Source of the DNA: DATKKM01 sp036741795
Lineage (GTDB): Bacteria > Chloroflexota > Dehalococcoidia > SM23-28-2 > RBG-16-64-32
NCBI GenBank assembly: GCA_036741795.1
Contig: DAINRO010000034.1
Span: 1 to 25,335 of the forward strand
Length of the DNA stretch: 25,335 bases
Direction: 5' to 3'
Position numbers and translations under genes: made by a program. The notes below the pieces were generated by a model. The model ran no database searches. It worked only from the letters and a program-made list of their open reading frames with translations, and was not told the DNA's origin. This document shows positions 22,507-25,335 of this stretch, piece by piece (position 1 is the stretch's first letter; each line of letters starts with the position of its first letter).

Positions 22507-23602
22507 GCCCGCCCTTCTCGTCCTCGAGGACGGGACCGTGTATCGCGGGCGCTCGTTTGGGGCGCCGGCGGCTTCGCAGGGGGAGGTCGTCTTCGCGACG
22601 GCTATGACCGGATACCAGGAGATGCTGACCGACCCGTCGTTCGCCGGGCAGGTGTTGGTGCTGACATATCCGCTGGCCGGCAACTACGGGATCAACGGCG
22701 AGGATGTCGAGTCGAAGCGGATCCAGGTCCGGGGGCTAGTGGTGCGCGAGGAGTGCGAGGAGCCTTCGCATTGGCGGTCGACGATGACGCTGGGCGAGTA
22801 CCTGGCGTCGGAGGGGGTACCGGGGATCGCGGGGATCGACACCCGGTCGCTGACACGGAAGCTGCGGAGCCATGGTGTGATGATGGGGGCGATCACGACC
22901 GAGGAGACGGCCGAGGAGGCGCTGGCGCGGTTGCGCTCGGGGGTGCGTTACGGAGACACGGATTTCGTGCGCGAGGTAAGCACCGACACGGCTTACGAGT
23001 GGGACGGAGCCGGCCCGCGTCACGTGGTGGTGGTGGACAGCGGGGTGAAGTACAACATCATGCGGATGCTCGCGGCGCGCGAGTGCCGGGTTACGACTCT
23101 GCCCTCGGACGCTTCTGCGGAGGAGATACTGGCGCTGGCGCCGGACGGAATTTTGTTCTCGCCGGGACCGGGCGATCCGACGTTCCTCGACTACCAGGTG
23201 GCGACGGTCAGGTCGTTGATCGGCAAGGCGCCGATCCTGGGTATCTGCCTCGGGCACCAGGTGCTTGGGAAGGCGTTCGGGGCGGGGACGTTCAAGCTGA
23301 AGTTCGGGCACCGGGGGGCGAACCATCCCGTCAAGGACCTGGCGACTGGCCGTGTCCACATCACCGCGCAGAACCACGGTTACGCGGTGGACCCGGACGG
23401 ACTATCGTCGGAGATCGAGGTGGCGCAGGTGCACCTGAACGACGGGACTTGCGAGGGGCTGCGGCACCGGAGCGAGCCGGTGATCTCGATCCAGTACCAC
23501 TCGGAGGCCTCGCCGGGGCCGCTGGACAACGTGTACGTGTTCGACCGCTTCGTGGAGATGATCGAGCAGTTTGCGCCGGCGAGAGAAGGGGCCGTGAAGT
23601 GA
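22496..23602 (+). CDS. carA: Carbamoyl-phosphate synthase small (glutaminase) subunit
   Basis: A 368-residue amidotransferase that releases ammonia from glutamine for the large subunit. The N-terminal CPSase domain (FATAMTGYQEMLTDPS, GNYGINGED) is followed by a class I glutamine amidotransferase domain: nucleophile Cys251 in GICLGHQ, and His335 and Glu337 in QYHSEASPGP. The usual third residue Pro after His is Ser here, which should not affect catalysis. It overlaps pyrC by 11 bases. The matching carB lies 1.6 kb further on, separated by two genes not related to pyrimidine synthesis. Confidence 0.95.
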   Translation: MGNKPALLVLEDGTVYRGRSFGAPAASQGEVVFATAMTGYQEMLTDPSFAGQVLVLTYPLAGNYGINGEDVESKRIQVRGLVVREECEEPSHWRSTMTLGEYLASEGVPGIAGIDTRSLTRKLRSHGVMMGAITTEETAEEALARLRSGVRYGDTDFVREVSTDTAYEWDGAGPRHVVVVDSGVKYNIMRMLAARECRVTTLPSDASAEEILALAPDGILFSPGPGDPTFLDYQVATVRSLIGKAPILGICLGHQVLGKAFGAGTFKLKFGHRGANHPVKDLATGRVHITAQNHGYAVDPDGLSSEIEVAQVHLNDGTCEGLRHRSEPVISIQYHSEASPGPLDNVYVFDRFVEMIEQFAPAREGAVK

Positions 23603-23614
23603 AGGAGTCAGAAG

Positions 23615-24067
23615 ATGGCTGAGCCGACGTTTCGCAAGGCGGCGAACGACGACGCCGATGCGATAGCAATAGTGGGAGCGGCGCTTTGGGACGAGTTGGG
23701 GCCTAAGAGCGGGCTACCCGGCCCGATGACGGTGGAGGGCGTGCGCAGCCGGATGGCGGAGTGGGGCGAGCGGGGCGGTATCTTCGTTTGCGACGATAGC
23801 GGGATCTGCGGGTTCGCGATCGTGCAGGCGGACGTGAACCACCCGGACCACGCGGTGATGGGGGTGTGGCTGGTGCCCGGGGCGCGCGGCAAGGGACTGG
23901 GCCGCGACCTTGCGGTGATGGGCACGGAATTCGCGACGGGCGCGGGTTACAAGAGCTTGCGCGGGATCATCCCGGAGGGGAACGAGCCGGCGCTGAGCTT
24001 CTTCGGGGACTTCGCGAGCATGGCGCAGATCGTGGGCCAGGGCATGGAGTACGAGCTGCCGTTATGA
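23615..24067 (+). CDS. GNAT family N-acetyltransferase
   Basis: A 150-residue acetyl-CoA-dependent acetyltransferase. Motif A is VWLVPGARGKGLGRDL (about residues 84-99), containing the R-x-x-G-x-G pyrophosphate loop at Arg91-Gly94-Gly96; the following helix and the GYKSLRGIIPEGNEPALSFF region (in parts YKSLRGI, NEPALSFF) fit motif B. AAGGAG lies upstream of ATG 23615. The acceptor substrate is unknown. It lies 12 bp after carA in the pyr operon, with GC content like the operon, and so is probably co-transcribed. Confidence 0.75.
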   Translation: MAEPTFRKAANDDADAIAIVGAALWDELGPKSGLPGPMTVEGVRSRMAEWGERGGIFVCDDSGICGFAIVQADVNHPDHAVMGVWLVPGARGKGLGRDLAVMGTEFATGAGYKSLRGIIPEGNEPALSFFGDFASMAQIVGQGMEYELPL

Positions 24068-24082
24068 GGGAGGAACTGATTC

Positions 24083-25196
24083 ATGAAGATTTTGATCCAA
24101 CACGAGGGCGAGAAGCCAAGGTTACTGGAAGAGGGATATGCGAAAGAGTTCGAACTGCAGACGTTCCTTCTAGAGCACGCCGAATTAATGCCCCTCGATG
24201 AAATTGCCCAAGACACGCCTCCTTTGCTTTGCATCGGCTTCGAAGTCCGTACGTCCGACGGTTCCCAAGATCTGTTGTACGTAGATAAATCCGGGATGCT
24301 GACGATCGTGGAGACGAAGCTGAAACGCAAAAATGAAGTGAGAAGGGAGGTCGTTGGTCAAATCCTTGAGTATGCGGCTGACACCTCGATGTGGTCCGTC
24401 TCTGACTTGGAAGATAGGGCGAATCGCTTCTTCAACGGCCCGCACTGCCCAGAGGACCAACGAGGATTTACCCTTTCTCAGGCTGTCGAGAGCTTCCTCA
24501 TCCGCACGAACGACCTAGCCCCTGGTACTTTCGATTATCAGGGCTTCGTAGATTCTGTTCTGGCGAACATAGAGCGCGGGCACATCCGACTCGTAATCGC
24601 TGTGGACGAGCCACCGTCGCCACTGCTCCGAACTGTCGAGTTCGTGAACCGTTTCAGCCAGCGCTTTGAGATGTATCTCTTTCAGTTGACCCGTTTCCAC
24701 GACCGTGCAACGGCCTCGAATATCTTTGTTCCCACCATCTTCGGCAGAGTTGGGAAGGTAGGTTCGGCAACTCGCCAGAAGTGGAGTCAAGACAAGTTCA
24801 CTGAGGATCTGTCGTCGTCGAACCCTGATCCAATTGTTCAACGCTGCCTCCGCATTTACGAACATTTCAAGCTAACGACGGACGAAGAACTGTGGGGAAG
24901 CGGAGGAACCACGGGTTCATATGCACTGTATTTCAAACACGGTTCGAGGCGGGTGCCTGTCGCCAGGATCGATTCAAAAAGCGAAGCTATGGATGCAGTT
25001 CGGGGCCTTGGTGGACAACGGGTTCGACGATGTAGCGCAGAGTTTGGCTGCCCGTCTCAAGACGATTCAGGGGGTGGGCAACGTCGAGGGAAAGTACCCC
25101 AGCATCAACATGGTCAATATACAAGATAAGGCAGTGGCTGAGATCTTGGCGGCTCTCGATGAGTCGATGAGTCAGTTGCGTACTCGATCTGGATGA
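24083..25196 (+). CDS. PD-(D/E)XK nuclease-like protein with an apparent one-base frameshift
   Basis: About 370 residues if read as one gene. The first frame runs from ATG 24083 (GGGAGG upstream) and is in order to about 24980. It then appears to lose its frame at the A5 run 24976-24980; removing one A continues as DSKAKLWMQFGALVDNGFDD and on to the TGA at 25194-25196, while the unshifted frame becomes a Gly/Arg-rich nonsense tail ending at 25129. The catalytic core is DLLYVDKSG (Asp63) ... TIVETKL (Glu77, Lys79), then VVGQILEYA (Gln93, Tyr97), matching D-ExK-QxxxY of RecB/NucS-like endonucleases. The C-terminal half is unrecognised. Two 60-base samples (24181, 24301) have 30 G+C each, against 43 at 22261, suggesting foreign origin. 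The stop overlaps the carB start as ATGA. Confidence 0.65.
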
Positions 25197-25335
25197 CGCA
25201 GCGAAGACCCTCCAAGGTACTCATCATCGGGTCTGGCCCTATTGTGATCGGGCAGGCGGCGGAGTTTGATTACTCCGGGTCGCAGGCTTGCCGGTCGTTG
25301 CGGGAGGAGGGGGTGCACACGGTGCTCGTCAACTC
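25193..25335 (+). CDS. carB: Carbamoyl-phosphate synthase large subunit, N-terminal part (runs off the window)
   Basis: The first 47 codons of carB. KVLIIGSGPIVIGQAAEFDY and SGSQACRSLREEG are the conserved start of the ATP-grasp large subunit, which makes carbamoyl phosphate from bicarbonate, ATP and ammonia. ATG 25193 overlaps the preceding TGA as ATGA and no Shine-Dalgarno sequence is visible, so its translation probably depends on ribosomes finishing the upstream nuclease-like gene. If that gene is truly frameshifted, ribosomes would stop 64 bases earlier, and carB translation could fall. Confidence 0.92.
   Translation, partial: MTQRRPSKVLIIGSGPIVIGQAAEFDYSGSQACRSLREEGVHTVLVN

Noticed and set aside
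25001..25129. Gly/Arg/Gln-rich C-terminal tail of the nuclease-like frame as a genuine domain
   Set aside because: The alternative frame over the same bases gives a regular, folded-looking sequence ending at carB, so the tail is better explained by a frameshift.

Overview
The window is GC-rich DNA from a free-living bacterium. The best guess is Chloroflexota (Dehalococcoidia or SAR202-like), with Actinomycetota-like features as the alternative. This rests on gene content: a PyrR-attenuated pyr operon, a DUF7144-type membrane protein, giant DUF11-repeat secreted proteins, Pro-Thr-rich extracellular tails, and TTG/GTG or leaderless starts. No 16S rRNA or tRNA gene is present, so the placement is tentative.

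Layout. Positions 1-1251 hold the start of a MATE efflux gene (minus strand), divergent from an acetoacetate-decarboxylase-family gene. The shared intergenic region carries a CRP-type palindrome and a hairpin. Positions 1252-8357 are a secretion module. A promoter and a roughly 250-nt leader with five potential stem-loops, one terminator-like, precede a 1821-residue secreted protein made of about twelve DUF11/CARDB-type repeats. A secreted SGNH-fold protein that seems to lack its catalytic Ser and Asp follows. Positions 8408-14043 are metabolic: an FAD oxidoreductase, a stand-alone cyclic-nucleotide-binding domain, a DUF7144 membrane protein and two aldehyde dehydrogenases.

Positions 14242-17446 are a compact zinc-uptake operon: a Fur-family (Zur-like) regulator, a zinc-binding lipoprotein, an ATPase and a permease. 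The regulator is probably translated from a leaderless transcript. Convergent to it (17481-18920) is a one-polypeptide fusion of a degenerate ECF-sigma-like region, an anti-sigma-like segment, one membrane helix and an outer domain with a Pro-Thr tail. A Rieske ferredoxin gene lies upstream of that fusion.

Positions 19430-25335 are the pyrimidine operon: promoter, PyrR-binding loop, attenuator, pyrR, pyrB, pyrC, carA, a GNAT acetyltransferase, a PD-(D/E)XK nuclease-like gene and the start of carB. The last two inserts are not pyrimidine genes. The nuclease gene is visibly lower in GC than its neighbours, carries an apparent one-base frameshift, and overlaps the carB start by ATGA.

Several intergenic gaps contain heptanucleotide-unit tandem repeats. 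A 34-nt element recurs in inverted orientation 4.4 kb apart. The most distinctive items are the structured leader with its giant repeat protein, the sigma/anti-sigma/membrane fusion, and the nuclease insertion in the pyr operon.
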